Notes: generated by a model from the sequence alone, not told the origin. DNA of 64,000 bases from Mycobacterium deserti (GCF_025345615.1 NZ_JAODWD010000003.1:1-64000); one strand, 5' to 3'; positions 7,799 through 17,654 are shown, numbered from the stretch's first letter. Translations and numbers: made by a program.

Positions 7799-8947
7799 GC
7801 CCAGTCCGCGCTGGGCGATGATGGTGCGCTGCACTTCGCTGGTGCCGGCGTAGATGGTGGTGCCCAGCGAGAACCTCATGAGGTGTTCGAAGCGGCCGTG
7901 CTCCGGTGCGGTGGGCTCGAAGACCGACCGCACCGCGTCCGGCCCGACGAGCTCGACGATGTCCTGGCTCGCTCGGACGAGCGCCTCGGTGGAGAACACC
8001 TTCGACATCGGGCCCTCGGCGATCGGAGCCCGGCCGTTCTCGGTCATCCACACGCATCGGCGTTGCAACAGCATGGCTACCTCGAGTTCCAGCGCCACGC
8101 GCGCGATCCGCCGTCGCACATCGGGATTCGCGATCCGCGGAGCATCACCGGTGGCTGGTGCGGCCGTGGCCCACGCTTCGGCGTGCTGCAACAGGCGGGC
8201 GATGTGTGGTCCCCAGCCGGACGCGTGCTCGTCCTGCAGCGACAGGGCCAGTACCTGCCATCCGGCGTCGACATCGCCGACCCGCCACTCGTCGCCGATG
8301 CGGACGTCGCTGTAGAAGGTGATGTTCGTTCGTTCGCCCGACAGGGTCCAGACGGCTTGCGCCTCGAACCCGGCGGAATCCGTCGGTACCAGAAACATCG
8401 TGAGACCCTTGTGCTTCGGCTTGTCCGGGCTCGTGCGGGCCAGCAAGAAGATGTAGTCGGCGATGTGACCGTTGGTCGTGAACATCTTCGAGCCGTTGAC
8501 GACCCACTCGTCGCCGTCGCGCACCGCCCTGGTGGCTGCGGCGGCGACGTCCGACCCACACTCGGGCTCGGTGAAGCCGAGGGCGATCGTGATGTCGCCC
8601 GTCATGGCACCGCCGAGGATCCGGTCTTTCATCGCCGGCGTGCCGACGTCGCGGATGATGGCGGCGACCATGCGGGTGGTCTCGGACAGGTACACCGGCG
8701 CGTCTGTCCGCATGAGTTCTTCGTTGAGCGCCTGCTCCTCCCACGCATTGCGGTTCTGCCCGCCCAACTCGGCCGGCCAGCTCGGTGCGAAGTAGCCCCG
8801 GTCGACCAGACCCTTGGCGAAGTCGTCGTCATGAGCGACGCCGCTGCGGTAGATCCGTTGCTCGACATCGGGGGTCAGGACGTCGGCGAGATGCCGGCGT
8901 ACGCCGTCGCGGAATGCCTCGGTGGCGGCGTCGGACTGAAAGTGCAT
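7787..8947 (-). CDS. acyl-CoA dehydrogenase (FadE type)
   Basis: The 386-residue protein has the full acyl-CoA dehydrogenase layout: an N-terminal helical domain, a middle beta domain with FTEPECGSD and FTTNGHIADY (FAD and substrate contacts), and a C-terminal helical domain ending in YAGTSEVQRTIIAQRGLGLPR, the FAD/pantetheine signature. It would introduce an alpha-beta double bond in an acyl-CoA. It is divergent from the second fadE at 9048, with a perfect palindrome in the 100-base gap. Large/small FadE pairs in mycobacteria often form alpha2beta2 enzymes that act on steroid or branched substrates, so these two may form one enzyme (inference). Confidence 0.88.
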   Translation of the reverse strand: MHFQSDAATEAFRDGVRRHLADVLTPDVEQRIYRSGVAHDDDFAKGLVDRGYFAPSWPAELGGQNRNAWEEQALNEELMRTDAPVYLSETTRMVAAIIRDVGTPAMKDRILGGAMTGDITIALGFTEPECGSDVAAAATRAVRDGDEWVVNGSKMFTTNGHIADYIFLLARTSPDKPKHKGLTMFLVPTDSAGFEAQAVWTLSGERTNITFYSDVRIGDEWRVGDVDAGWQVLALSLQDEHASGWGPHIARLLQHAEAWATAAPATGDAPRIANPDVRRRIARVALELEVAMLLQRRCVWMTENGRAPIAEGPMSKVFSTEALVRASQDIVELVGPDAVRSVFEPTAPEHGRFEHLMRFSLGTTIYAGTSEVQRTIIAQRGLGLPR

Positions 8948-8997
8948 GAGCAGGAACCAATCTGTCGGCAGGACCGAGGAACGACCTGCGCGATAAT

Positions 8998-9021
8998 GTT
9001 ACTCTCAATTTTGAGAGTAAC
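8998..9021. promoter_or_regulatory. perfect 11-bp-arm palindrome between divergent fadE genes (operator)
   Basis: The arms GTTACTCTCAA (8998-9008) and TTGAGAGTAAC (9011-9021) are exact inverted copies around a 2-base centre. The site lies 50 bases before the minus-strand fadE start and 26 bases before the plus-strand one, where one bound dimer could block both promoters. The symmetry and length suit a TetR-family repressor. Confidence 0.7.
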
Positions 9022-9047
9022 CGTATTCGCATGTGAAGGAGTGGTGT

Positions 9048-10058
9048 GTGGACCTGAGCCTGTCCGGCGAACAACGACAGCTCGTCGACTCCTTCGCGGC
9101 GATGTACGCCCAGGCATCCAGCCCCGAGGAGGTTCGGGCCGCGGAGCCGTCCGGCTTCGATCCGAAGCTGTGGGCGGCCTTGACCGAGACCGGCGCTGTC
9201 GAGATGGCAGTCGATGAAGCCGACGGCGGTTGGGGAGCCTCGGTTTTGGAGCTCGCGTTGATCGCCGAGCAGCACGGCCGGGCGCTCGCGTCGGCGCCGA
9301 TCATCGAGGCTCAGGTGGCCGCCCGTGCCCTGGCCGCATCCGGAGGCGGCGGACTGCTCGAAGGCGCACTTGCCGGCGACAAGATCGTCAGCTTCGCACC
9401 CAGGCCCTGCGAAGGCGATGTGTTGACACTCGTACCTGGTGGGGCGGTCGCCGACACCGTCGTGGCGTTGGTCGCCGATCGACTTGTCGCATGTCCGACG
9501 ACGGCTCGCGGTTGTGTGACCAATCTGGGGTCGTTGCCGCTGGCGGACATCGAGATCGACCACGACGTCACCGTCCTGGCCGAGGGACCGGACGCTCGTC
9601 GCCTGCACTCTGCCGCGCTCGACCTGTGGCTCACGCTGACCGCAGCTGCGTTGGCCGGTGCGGCGAGAAGAGCCGTCGAGATCGGCGTCCAGTACGCCAA
9701 ACAGCGGCACGCGTTCGGGAATCCGATCGGATCGTTTCAGGCGGTGTCACATCCGCTGGCGGACAGCGCCACCGCGGCCGACGGCGCGCAGCTGCTGGCG
9801 TTCAAGGCGGCGTGTGCGTTCGCCGACGAGCCGACGCGCGTCACCGAGTTGGCGGCGATGGCGTTCGCGTTCGCCTACGAGACCGCCCGCGACGCGACGA
9901 GCCGCAGCCTGCACGTCCACGGCGGCTATGGGTTCGGCATGGAAGGCGACATCCAGTTGTACTACCGACGAGTCCGAGGCTGGGCGATGGTGTACGGCGA
10001 ACCCGGCGTTGCGCTCGACCGTGTCGCGGATGCGCGCTACGGCGTGGCCGCGGGCTGA
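9048..10058 (+). CDS. acyl-CoA dehydrogenase, short type (FadE beta-like subunit)
   Basis: The 336-residue protein has the acyl-CoA dehydrogenase fold with weak FAD motifs: ALIAEQHGRAL near residue 70, the QRHAFGNPIGSFQAVSH segment that closes the active site near 220, and a C-terminal HVHGGYGFGMEGDIQLYYRR. Its length resembles the smaller, poorly catalytic subunits of mycobacterial heterotetrameric FadE enzymes. The GTG at 9048 is chosen because AAGGAG lies 6 bases upstream; a GTG at 9033 would precede that site. It probably pairs with the divergent fadE under the shared palindrome. Its last 22 bases overlap the convergent thioesterase gene. Confidence 0.85.
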   Translation: MDLSLSGEQRQLVDSFAAMYAQASSPEEVRAAEPSGFDPKLWAALTETGAVEMAVDEADGGWGASVLELALIAEQHGRALASAPIIEAQVAARALAASGGGGLLEGALAGDKIVSFAPRPCEGDVLTLVPGGAVADTVVALVADRLVACPTTARGCVTNLGSLPLADIEIDHDVTVLAEGPDARRLHSAALDLWLTLTAAALAGAARRAVEIGVQYAKQRHAFGNPIGSFQAVSHPLADSATAADGAQLLAFKAACAFADEPTRVTELAAMAFAFAYETARDATSRSLHVHGGYGFGMEGDIQLYYRRVRGWAMVYGEPGVALDRVADARYGVAAG

Positions 10059-10471
10059 ACCGGTTCGCGTGCCTCCATCGTCGCGAAGCTCAGCGTGGCG
10101 CGGGCGGCCAAGCGGTCCCTGGAGACATCGACCACATCCACCGCGACGACGATGAGACGCTTACCCGCGCGCACCAACGTGGCGGTCGCGCGCGCGGGCC
10201 CCTCGAGGACCGGCGCCAGGAAGTGGATCGTCATGTCAGCGGTACCCGCGCCTGCGCCGTTGGTGTACTTGACCGCGAGTCGGCCTGCCGCCACGTCGAT
10301 AAGGGTGGCGACCAAACCGCCTTGCAGCGCGCCGCGGATGTTGACCAGGTCCGGCCGGTTGTGCAGATCGACGACCACCGAATCGTCGGTATCGGCGACG
10401 TCGTAGAACGGCAACTGCCCGAAGAGGTGACCGGGAATCGTCACCTGCATCGGCTGTGGCGTGACACTCAC
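10037..10471 (-). CDS. PaaI-type hotdog thioesterase
   Basis: The 144-residue protein is a single hotdog domain. The signature N-x-x-G-A-L-Q-G-G-L-V-A-T-L-x-D (about residues 43-58) holds the residues that in PaaI enzymes polarise the thioester and place the attacking water. It would release CoA from small or aromatic acyl-CoAs, perhaps as an overflow valve. The GTG start at 10471 overlaps the stop of the enoyl-CoA hydratase gene as GTGA, so it is translated from the same message. The frame is open about 50 codons further upstream, but that stretch overlaps the hydratase gene and lacks family similarity. Confidence 0.82.
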   Translation of the reverse strand: MSVTPQPMQVTIPGHLFGQLPFYDVADTDDSVVVDLHNRPDLVNIRGALQGGLVATLIDVAAGRLAVKYTNGAGAGTADMTIHFLAPVLEGPARATATLVRAGKRLIVVAVDVVDVSRDRLAARATLSFATMEAREPVQPAATP

Positions 10472-11376
10472 GTGTCGGACCGTACTTTGTCCTTCACCGA
10501 GACGACGATCGGGGGAGCGGTGCGCCAATCCGGCACGCCGTTCTCCGGGCCTGCCGTCGCGCGCTTGTCCTCGCGCACACCGACCCAGTGCGAGTGGTTC
10601 AACTGGTGCAGCGTGAAGCACGACTGCAACGCGTTGTAGAAGCCCATGTTGTCGACGGACTGATTGACCGACTCCTTGATCAGCAGCGCGGCCATCGTCG
10701 GAACCGTGGCGATGCGCCGCGCCATCTCAAGGGTGCGGTCGGCCAACTCGTCGCGCTTGAAGATCTTGCTCACCATGCCGAGGCGGTAGGCCTCCTCGAT
10801 GTCGATGGCGTCACCGGTCAGCATCAGCTCCTTGGTGCGGCGGGGGCCGAACTCCCACGGGTGACCGAAGTACTCCATGCCGCACATGCCCAGCCGGGTG
10901 CCGACCACGTCGGCGAAGCGCACCTCTTCGCTGCCGACGATCAGGTCGCACGCCCAGATCAGCATCAACCCCGCGGAGAACACGTCACCGTGTACCTGCG
11001 CGATCGTGATCTTGCGCAGGTTGCGCCAACGCATGTTGTTCTGGAAGAAGTAGTGCCACTCCTGGAGCATGATCTTCTCCGCACCCTCGCGGGTGCCGCC
11101 GTTGATCGCTGCCGTCGGATGCTGGCCGGGGCCGGGCGTGAACTCGGCGCGGGCCTGTTTCGAGCCGATGTCGTGACCGGAGGAGAACATCGGTCCCTCG
11201 CCCGCGAGGATGACGACGCGCACGGTGTCGTCGGCCTCGGCGGTCGCGAAGGCGTCGTCGAGTTCGACCAGCATCCCGCGGTTCTGCGCGTTGCGTTGTT
11301 CGGGACGGTTCAACGAGATCCGTACGATCTGACCGTCGTCGAACGTCTCCCACTTCAGGAATTGGTAATCGGGCAC
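10468..11376 (-). CDS. enoyl-CoA hydratase/isomerase family protein (EchA type)
   Basis: The 302-residue crotonase-fold protein shows ISLNRPEQRNAQNR near the N-terminus, the oxyanion segments AGEGPMFSSGHDIG and VHGDVFSAGLMLIWACD, and the C-terminal helical region. It carries an insertion around residues 80-105 (NGGTREGAEKI) before the second oxyanion loop. The GTG at 11376 is preferred because AAGGAG lies 6 bases upstream; an in-frame TTG seven codons earlier would include that ribosome site. It leads a two-gene unit with the thioesterase and is divergent from the DapB-like gene, with a palindrome between them. Confidence 0.83.
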   Translation of the reverse strand: MPDYQFLKWETFDDGQIVRISLNRPEQRNAQNRGMLVELDDAFATAEADDTVRVVILAGEGPMFSSGHDIGSKQARAEFTPGPGQHPTAAINGGTREGAEKIMLQEWHYFFQNNMRWRNLRKITIAQVHGDVFSAGLMLIWACDLIVGSEEVRFADVVGTRLGMCGMEYFGHPWEFGPRRTKELMLTGDAIDIEEAYRLGMVSKIFKRDELADRTLEMARRIATVPTMAALLIKESVNQSVDNMGFYNALQSCFTLHQLNHSHWVGVREDKRATAGPENGVPDWRTAPPIVVSVKDKVRSDT

Positions 11377-11420
11377 CGGACTCTCCTTCGTCGTCAATTC
11401 GGCAATGGTGTTATCAATTA

Positions 11421-11440
11421 GTGAGAAGGTATGTTCTCAC
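11421..11440. promoter_or_regulatory. palindromic operator candidate upstream of echA and the DapB-like gene
   Basis: The arms GTGAGAA (11421-11427) and TTCTCAC (11434-11440) are exact inverted copies with a 6-base spacer. The site lies midway in the 96-base divergent gap, 45 bases from the echA start and 33 from the plus-strand start. The half-site shares the TGAGA/TCTCA core of the 8998-9021 palindrome, so one related repressor might read both. Confidence 0.55.
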
Positions 11441-11472
11441 AGGTCGGGTGGGGTCAGCTGGAAAGGGTGCAC

Positions 11473-12585
11473 ATGACGGACGGCCAACGTAACCCGAGGG
11501 TGATCCTGTGGGGCCCCGGTCAGGTGGGTGTCGGCGCGTTGCGTGCGTTGATCGCCCATCCGGGTTTGGACCTGGTGGGCGTCGTCGTGCACACCGAGGT
11601 CAAAGACGGTCGGGACGCCGGCGATCTGTGCGGGATGCCGGCGACGGGGGTCATCGCCTCGCGAGACATCGAAGCCGCGTTGGCACTCGATGCCGATGTG
11701 GTCGCCTACTTCGCCTCGGGTGACTATCGATACCGCGAGGCCGCCCAGGACATCGCCCGCTGCCTGCGCGCGGGCAAGAATGTCGTCTGCACGTCGCTGG
11801 TGCCGATGTGCTATCCGCCTGCGGCCGACCGCGAGACGGCCGAACTCATCACGTCCGCCTGCCTCGAGGGTGGCACCAGCTTCTTCAACAGCGGCGTGGA
11901 TCCCGGCTGGGCCAACGATGTCCTCGCGTTGACCATGACGGGGTTCAGCAGCCGTGTCGACACCATCACGATGCTCGAGATCCTGGACTACGGACCGATC
12001 AATCAGCCCGACATCATGTTCGACTTCATGGGGTTCGGCCACCCGCCGGACCACCCGGCGCCCCTGTTCGACACCGAGCGTCTCGCCGCGCTGTGGGCAC
12101 CGACGGTCCATCTGGTCGCCGACGGGGTCGGGCTGCCGTTGGACCGTGTCGTGACGACGATCGAGAAGTGGCTCGCCACCGAGCGATATGAAGTCGCGTC
12201 GGGATGGGTCGAGCCGGGCACCATGGGCGGGATGCGGTTCAAACTGGCCGGCATCGTCGACGGCGAGGAACGCGTCGTGCTCGAACACATCACCCGCATG
12301 GGCGAAGGGTCGGCGCCGGACTGGCCGCGCCATCCCTCCCCGCACGGCGGCTACCGCGTCATCGTCGACGGCCTGCCGACCTACACGGTGGACATCGAGA
12401 TGCACGGTCGCGGCAACAACATGCGCGGTCTGACCTACGCGACCGTCATGCGGGAGCTCAACGCCATCCCCGCGGTGATCGCCGCCGCGCCGGGACCGCT
12501 GTCGACACTGGATCTGCCGTTGGTCACCGGTCCCGTCCGCGGCGGGACCTGGTGTGGTGTGCTTCCGCAGCGAGTATCCGTATGA
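11473..12585 (+). CDS. NAD(P)-binding dehydrogenase of the DapB / 2,4-diaminopentanoate dehydrogenase type
   Basis: The 370-residue protein begins with a Rossmann fold (VILWGPGQVGVGALRAL, about residues 9-25) of the dihydrodipicolinate-reductase type, then an unrelated C-terminal domain (from about 135, FNSGVDPGWANDVLA) seen in mycobacterial relatives often annotated as dihydrodipicolinate reductase. It is not expected to make lysine, because such paralogues sit in lipid-catabolic clusters; the substrate is unknown. The ATG at 11473 with GGAAAGG just upstream is preferred to an in-frame ATG at 11431, which lies inside the palindrome. The next gene overlaps as ATGA. Confidence 0.75.
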   Translation: MTDGQRNPRVILWGPGQVGVGALRALIAHPGLDLVGVVVHTEVKDGRDAGDLCGMPATGVIASRDIEAALALDADVVAYFASGDYRYREAAQDIARCLRAGKNVVCTSLVPMCYPPAADRETAELITSACLEGGTSFFNSGVDPGWANDVLALTMTGFSSRVDTITMLEILDYGPINQPDIMFDFMGFGHPPDHPAPLFDTERLAALWAPTVHLVADGVGLPLDRVVTTIEKWLATERYEVASGWVEPGTMGGMRFKLAGIVDGEERVVLEHITRMGEGSAPDWPRHPSPHGGYRVIVDGLPTYTVDIEMHGRGNNMRGLTYATVMRELNAIPAVIAAAPGPLSTLDLPLVTGPVRGGTWCGVLPQRVSV

Positions 12586-13238
12586 GTCGCGAGCAGGTGC
12601 CGCAGGTCTCCGACGATCTGTGGACGGTCATGAGCACGGCCACCGCGGTTCGGCGGTATCGCGGCGACCCGGTGCCCGATGACGTCCTGGACAAGTGCCT
12701 ACGGGCCGCGTCGTGGGCACCCTCGGGCGGCAACGGGCAGCCATGGCGGTTCATAGTCATCCGCAACAAGAAGTTGCGCGACGTCATCACCACCGCGTCT
12801 CGGCAGACGTGGGAGGTGATGAAGGACTTCTATCGGTTACCGACGGTCACCGACGGCGACGACGACCCGAAGTCGCGCGTCCTGCGGGCCATGGCCGAAC
12901 ACATGCATGTCGGTGGCGGCGCTCCGGAACTCGTTCTGTTCTGCGTCCAGCCGCAGCGCGGAACCTCCGAGATGCAGCAGGCCGGTTCGATTTTTCCCGC
13001 CGTGCAGAACTTTCTGCTTGCGGCGCGCGCGCAGGGACTCGGAGCGGCCATCACGTTGTGGCACGGCCACTGTGAGCCCGAATTGCGCGCGTCGATCGGC
13101 ATTCCCGACGACTGGAAGATCGCGACCTTGCTGACAGTGGGTTGGCCCAAGGGCAGGCACAAGCCGGTTCGCCGCAAGCCGGTGCACGAGGCAGCGGTGG
13201 TGGACATGTGGGATCAGCCGTGGTCGACGCAGCCCTGA
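12582..13238 (+). CDS. nitroreductase-family FMN oxidoreductase
   Basis: The 218-residue protein is a nitroreductase-fold flavoenzyme. Residues 18-30 give the helix (TATAVRRYRGDPV) that binds FMN phosphate, SWAPSGGNGQPW at about 44-55 is the classical flavin loop, and GLGAAITLWHG then the LLTVGWPKG strand complete the site. It would reduce an enone, quinone or nitro group with NAD(P)H. The start overlaps the previous stop as ATGA and the next gene starts before this one ends, so all three genes are probably made together, a common pattern in mycobacterial fatty-acid and sterol clusters. Confidence 0.85.
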   Translation: MSREQVPQVSDDLWTVMSTATAVRRYRGDPVPDDVLDKCLRAASWAPSGGNGQPWRFIVIRNKKLRDVITTASRQTWEVMKDFYRLPTVTDGDDDPKSRVLRAMAEHMHVGGGAPELVLFCVQPQRGTSEMQQAGSIFPAVQNFLLAARAQGLGAAITLWHGHCEPELRASIGIPDDWKIATLLTVGWPKGRHKPVRRKPVHEAAVVDMWDQPWSTQP

Positions 13239-14731
13239 CGTGGGCGTGGGCCAAACCCGCTGTGGTACTGCATCCCTCGGGCAGGGCCGTCACCTTCGCC
13301 GACCTCGATTCGCGCGCCAACCGCCTGGCCCACTATCTGCGCGGAGCGGGTCTGTCGATCGGTGACACGATCGCGATCCTGATGGAGAACAACGAGCACA
13401 TTCACGCCGCGATGTGGGCCGCGCGACGCAGTGGGTTGTACTACACGATCCTCAACACCCATCTCTCCGCGTCGGAGATCGCGTACATCGTCGGCGACAG
13501 CGGCGCGAAGGCCGTCATCTCGTCGCGCGCCATGCGGTCGGTGTGCGAACGCCTCGCCGACACCGTGGCCGGCGGTCTGCCGACCATAGCGCTGATCGCC
13601 GACGACGACCTCGAGGGTTGGCGACGTTACCCCGACTGTTTGGCTGCCGAACCGTCGCATCGCATCGCCGATGGGCGCGACGGTCAATTGCTGCAGTACT
13701 CGGCCGGCAGCACCGGGCGACCCAAAGGCATCCGTCGACCGCTGACGGCAGCGGGCCGGCAGCGCCTGACGACGCCGGTGTTCGAGGCGCTGGGCGTGAC
13801 AAGCGATTCCGTCTACCTCAGCCCGGCGCCGACGTACCACACCGCACCGGCGATGTGGACGATGGCGGCGCAGGATGTGGGCGCGACGGTCGTGATGATG
13901 GAACGGTTCGACGCGGAGCAAGCGCTCGAATGCATTCAGCGCCATGGTGTCACGCACGCGCAGTTCGTACCGACGATGTTCGTCCAGATGCTGCGCCTAC
14001 CTGAGGCGACGCGGCGCCGTTTCGACCTATCGACCCTGCAGCGAGTCGTGCACGCCGCCGCGCCGTGTCCTGTTGAGATCAAGCGACAGATGATTGACTG
14101 GTGGGGGCCGCTCATCGACGAGTACTACGGATCGTCTGAAGGGGCAGGCATCTCGTTCATCCGTGCCGAAGATTGGCTTGCGCACCCGGGTTCGGTCGGT
14201 AGGCCGATCCTGGGAGTGCCGCACATTCTCGACGAGGCCGGACGCGAGCTCGGCCCTGGCGAGGTGGGCGAAATCTTCTACGAAGGCGGCTATTCCTTCG
14301 AATACCTCAACGACCCCGCCAAAACGGCAGCGTCGCGCACGCCTGAAGGGTGGGCCACCGTCGGCGACATGGGCTACGTGGATAGCGACGGCTATCTCTA
14401 TCTCACGGACCGTCGCAACCACATGATCATTTCCGGTGGCGTGAACATCTACCCTCAGGAGGTCGAGAACGAGCTGGTGACTCATCCGCTCGTCGTTGAT
14501 GCGGCGGTGTTCGGTGTTCCGGATGACCTGATGGGCCAGTCGGTTAAGGCGGTCGTTCAGTTGGCCGACCACAGTTCTGTAGATGAGGGTGTCGCCGAGC
14601 AGCTCATCGACTGGTTGCGGCAACGCCTGGCTCACTACAAATGCCCGCGCTCGATCTCCTTCGAGGCTCAACTACCGCGTACCGACGCGGGAAAGCTCTA
14701 CAAGCAGCGCCTCATCGACAGATACGGTTAA
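13208..14731 (+). CDS. acyl-CoA synthetase / AMP-dependent ligase (FadD type)
   Basis: The 507-residue protein is an ANL-family adenylating enzyme. It shows the P-loop [12 protein letters not shown] (A3, about residue 165), YGSSEGAG (A5), [18 protein letters not shown] (A7-A8), the hinge [15 protein letters not shown], and the C-terminal catalytic Lys in TDAGKLYKQ. It would activate a free acid to acyl-AMP and then acyl-CoA to feed the neighbouring FadE and EchA enzymes. Two GTG starts are possible (13208 and 13220), both inside the end of the nitroreductase gene; the longer is given. Its stop overlaps the convergent nagE by 4 bases. Confidence 0.85.
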   Translation: MGSAVVDAALTWAWAKPAVVLHPSGRAVTFADLDSRANRLAHYLRGAGLSIGDTIAILMENNEHIHAAMWAARRSGLYYTILNTHLSASEIAYIVGDSGAKAVISSRAMRSVCERLADTVAGGLPTIALIADDDLEGWRRYPDCLAAEPSHRIADGRDGQLLQYSAGSTGRPKGIRRPLTAAGRQRLTTPVFEALGVTSDSVYLSPAPTYHTAPAMWTMAAQDVGATVVMMERFDAEQALECIQRHGVTHAQFVPTMFVQMLRLPEATRRRFDLSTLQRVVHAAAPCPVEIKRQMIDWWGPLIDEYYGSSEGAGISFIRAEDWLAHPGSVGRPILGVPHILDEAGRELGPGEVGEIFYEGGYSFEYLNDPAKTAASRTPEGWATVGDMGYVDSDGYLYLTDRRNHMIISGGVNIYPQEVENELVTHPLVVDAAVFGVPDDLMGQSVKAVVQLADHSSVDEGVAEQLIDWLRQRLAHYKCPRSISFEAQLPRTDAGKLYKQRLIDRYG

Positions 14732-16293
14732 CGGGCATCGTTGATGTCGTTCTTCAGCGCCTCTGCGTCGGTCCCGAAGATCGCCTGGACGCTGTTGCCG
14801 ATTTCGACGACGCCCGCGGCGCCGAGTGCCTTGAGGCGGTCCTGATCGACCTTGGTCGTGTCGGTGACATCAACGCGCAACCGCGTGATGCAGGCGTCGA
14901 CATTGACCAGATTGTCCCGCCCGCCGAACGCCGCGATCACGTCTTGGGCCTTGGTGGTCGCCGGTGCGGTCACTGTCGCGGCACCGGCGCCGGGCACGGA
15001 CGTGACGGTCTCGGCGCCCCCACCTGAGTTGGCCGCCTCCTCGGCCTCGTACTCGCCCTCGGGTTCCCGTCCGGGAGTGAGCAGGTTCCACCTCACGATC
15101 GCGAACCGGAACAGCAGGTAGTACACGACGAAGAACACCAGACCCATCCCGACGAGCAGTGGGATGTTCTTCGCTGCCGGCGCGGTCCCGTAGAGCAGCA
15201 GATCGATCAGCCCGGCGGAGAACGAGAACCCGAGGTGTATGTCGAGCAGGTAGGCCACCGCCAATGACAGCCCCGTCAGCACGGCGTGAATGACGTAGAG
15301 CGGGAACGCCACGAACATGAACGCGAACTCAAGGGGTTCGGTGATGCCCGTGACGAAGGCGGTGAGCGCGGCAGCGGCCAGAATGCCGATCGCGACCTTG
15401 CGCTGCTTCTTGTTCGCCACGTGGATCATCGCCAGCGCCGCGGCGGGCAGCCCGAACATCAAGATCGGGTAGAACCCGGACGTCAAGATGCCTGCGGTGG
15501 GATCGCCGGCGGCGAACCGGGTGAGCTCACCGGTGACGGCCTCCCCGCCGGGGGCCTGATAGTCGCCGTAGAGGAACCACACGTACGAGTTCGGGATGTG
15601 GTGCAGCCCAAACGGAATCAACATCCGGTTGGCGAATCCGTAGACGAATGCGCCCAGGGCGCCCGCCCCGCCGATGAACTCGCCAAGGCTCGTCAGCCCC
15701 GCATCGAAGATCGGGTAGAAGTAGCTCATCGCGAACGCCAGGAACAGGCACACCAACGACACCACGATCGGCACGAACCGCCTGCCGCCGAAGAATCCGA
15801 GGTAGCTGGGCAGCTTGATGGTGTGGTAGCGGTCGAACAGCCATGCAGTGACCAGGCCGCCGACGATCCCGGCGAAGACGCTGTAGTTGATCTGCGCCTG
15901 CTCGCCTGCCTTGTCGACCTCACCTGCCAACACGATCGGCGACATGGTCGTGAAGACCGCCTCGACCACCAGGTACCCGACGACGGCGGCCAGGGCGGTC
16001 GAACCGTCTGCCTTGCGGGCGAATCCGATCGCGACACCGACGGCGAACAGCAGGGGAAGGTTGGTAAACAGCGCATCACCTGCGGCGCTCATCGCCTTGA
16101 AGAACGCGCCGATGACCGGAGCTTCGATCCGGCCGAGCAAATCGGGTTGGCCCAGTCGCAGCAGGATGCCCGCCGCGGGCAGCACCGCGATCGGCAGCAT
16201 GAGGCTCTTGCCCAGCCGTTGCAATTGCGCGAAGCCTGGAATACGTAGTCCCGTCTTGGACTGTCGCCCTGCGGATTTCGCCGTGTCACTCAT
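14728..16293 (-). CDS. nagE: PTS system N-acetylglucosamine-type EIICB component
   Basis: The 521-residue protein has an EIIC membrane domain (about residues 20-385, many transmembrane helices, with the [12 protein letters not shown] segment of glucose-family EIIC) joined to an EIIB domain (about 440-521) whose phosphorylated Cys lies in [13 protein letters not shown]. It would import and phosphorylate a sugar, most likely GlcNAc to GlcNAc-6-phosphate given the divergent nagB and nagA. The EIIA part is a separate gene (crr, 16404). The ATG at 16293 has AGGAGG upstream. EI and HPr are not in the window and must be encoded elsewhere. Confidence 0.88.
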   Translation of the reverse strand: MSDTAKSAGRQSKTGLRIPGFAQLQRLGKSLMLPIAVLPAAGILLRLGQPDLLGRIEAPVIGAFFKAMSAAGDALFTNLPLLFAVGVAIGFARKADGSTALAAVVGYLVVEAVFTTMSPIVLAGEVDKAGEQAQINYSVFAGIVGGLVTAWLFDRYHTIKLPSYLGFFGGRRFVPIVVSLVCLFLAFAMSYFYPIFDAGLTSLGEFIGGAGALGAFVYGFANRMLIPFGLHHIPNSYVWFLYGDYQAPGGEAVTGELTRFAAGDPTAGILTSGFYPILMFGLPAAALAMIHVANKKQRKVAIGILAAAALTAFVTGITEPLEFAFMFVAFPLYVIHAVLTGLSLAVAYLLDIHLGFSFSAGLIDLLLYGTAPAAKNIPLLVGMGLVFFVVYYLLFRFAIVRWNLLTPGREPEGEYEAEEAANSGGGAETVTSVPGAGAATVTAPATTKAQDVIAAFGGRDNLVNVDACITRLRVDVTDTTKVDQDRLKALGAAGVVEIGNSVQAIFGTDAEALKNDINDAR

Positions 16294-16403
16294 TTCGTGC
16301 GCCCTCCTGTGCCGCAGCCGTCGCCGAACTCGACGCCAGCGGAAGCTTAGGCGAGAACCCCGAACCCGAGACCCTCTTTCCCAGACGCTCGTATGGTTGA
16401 TCT

Positions 16404-16868
16404 GTGACCACGACGTCTGTGATGGCCCCGATTGGAGGGCGCGCGGTCGGCCTTCACGACGTGCCCGACCCGGTGTTCTCGCAAGGCATGGTCGGCTACG
16501 GTGCCGCAATCGACCCGCCGCGCGAGGTGATCGACGCGGTGGCACCGGTCAGCGGCACGCTCATGAGACTGATGCCGCACGCGTTCGTCGTCATGACGCC
16601 CGAGGGCGTCGGCGTCCTGGTGCACCTCGGTATCGACACGGTCAGGCTGGAAGGCGAGGGCTTCACCACCCACGCCAGTCAGGGAGATGACGTCACGGTG
16701 GGCCAAGCCGTCATCAGTTACGACGTTCCGGCGGTCGAGGCCAAGGGGCTCAGTCCGATGGTCCCCGTTGTGGTCATGGACGAACGCGACGCGGACAATA
16801 TCCGCCTGTCGATCGAAGCGGGCAGCCAGATCAGCTGCGGTGCTGCTCTTTTCGTCGCGACCAAGTAG
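16404..16868 (+). CDS. crr: PTS glucose-family EIIA component
   Basis: The 154-residue protein is a stand-alone EIIA of the glucose family. H74 in [10 protein letters not shown] is the phosphorylated His, and H59 in MPHAFVVM matches the second active-site His of E. coli IIA-Glc. It would pass phosphate from HPr to the EIIB domain of NagE. The GTG at 16404 looks leaderless: TATGGT lies 6 bases before it. It is the first gene of a crr-nagB-nagA run (0-base gaps) that shares a 110-base divergent region with nagE. No operator was recognised in that region. Confidence 0.88.
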   Translation: MTTTSVMAPIGGRAVGLHDVPDPVFSQGMVGYGAAIDPPREVIDAVAPVSGTLMRLMPHAFVVMTPEGVGVLVHLGIDTVRLEGEGFTTHASQGDDVTVGQAVISYDVPAVEAKGLSPMVPVVVMDERDADNIRLSIEAGSQISCGAALFVATK

Positions 16869-17654
16869 ATGGAAGTCATCGTCGTCTCCGACGCAACCGA
16901 AATCGGTGGCATTGCCGCCGACGCGATCAGCGCGCTGCTCGAGCGCAAACCGGATGCGGTCCTCGGGCTGGCCACGGGGTCGTCGCCGGTAGCGGTATAC
17001 GACGAATTGGCGCGACGCTGCGACGCCGGCCGCGTGTCGTTTCGGCAGGCGCGCGGTTTCATCCTCGACGAGTACGTCGGCCTGCCGGCCGAGCATCCGC
17101 AGCGGTACCGCAACGTCATCGACGCCGCGTTCGTGAATCGGGTCGACTTCGGACCCGGCGCGGTCGATGGCCCCGACGGCACAGCGGCCGACCTCCCCGC
17201 GGCCTGCGCCGCGTACGAGGACGCGATCCGCGCGGCCGGTGGTGTCAATCTGCAGATCCTGGGCATCGGCACCGACGGCCACATCGCGTTCAACGAACCG
17301 GGGTCCTCGCTGGCGTCGCGGACCCGAATCAAGACGCTGACCAGGCAGACGCGCACGGACAACGCCCGCTTCTTCGGCGACGACCTCGACGCTGTGCCCA
17401 CCCATTGCCTGACCCAGGGACTGGCCACGATCCTGGACGCCCGACACGTCATCCTGTTGGCCACCGGCAGGCACAAGGCCGAGGCGGTCCACCACCTGGT
17501 CGAGGGTGCGGTGAGCGCGATGTGGCCTGCGACCATCCTTCAGCACCACCCGCACGTGACAGTGCTCCTCGACGACGCGGCCGCACGCCGGTTGCAGCTC
17601 GTCGACTACTACCGCGAGACCTACCGGGCCAAGCCGGACTGGCAGGGCATCTGA
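16869..17654 (+). CDS. nagB: glucosamine-6-phosphate deaminase
   Basis: The 261-residue protein matches NagB. It has the phosphate-binding stretch GLATGSSPVAVYDEL (about residues 35-49), the LDEYVGLP segment near 65-72 that carries the catalytic Asp, and the allosteric/active loop GIGTDGHIAFNEPGSS near 134-149 with the catalytic His. It converts glucosamine-6-phosphate to fructose-6-phosphate and ammonia in the cytoplasm. The ATG follows the crr stop directly and its own stop touches the nagA start, so the operon is fully packed. Confidence 0.92.
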   Translation: MEVIVVSDATEIGGIAADAISALLERKPDAVLGLATGSSPVAVYDELARRCDAGRVSFRQARGFILDEYVGLPAEHPQRYRNVIDAAFVNRVDFGPGAVDGPDGTAADLPAACAAYEDAIRAAGGVNLQILGIGTDGHIAFNEPGSSLASRTRIKTLTRQTRTDNARFFGDDLDAVPTHCLTQGLATILDARHVILLATGRHKAEAVHHLVEGAVSAMWPATILQHHPHVTVLLDDAAARRLQLVDYYRETYRAKPDWQGI

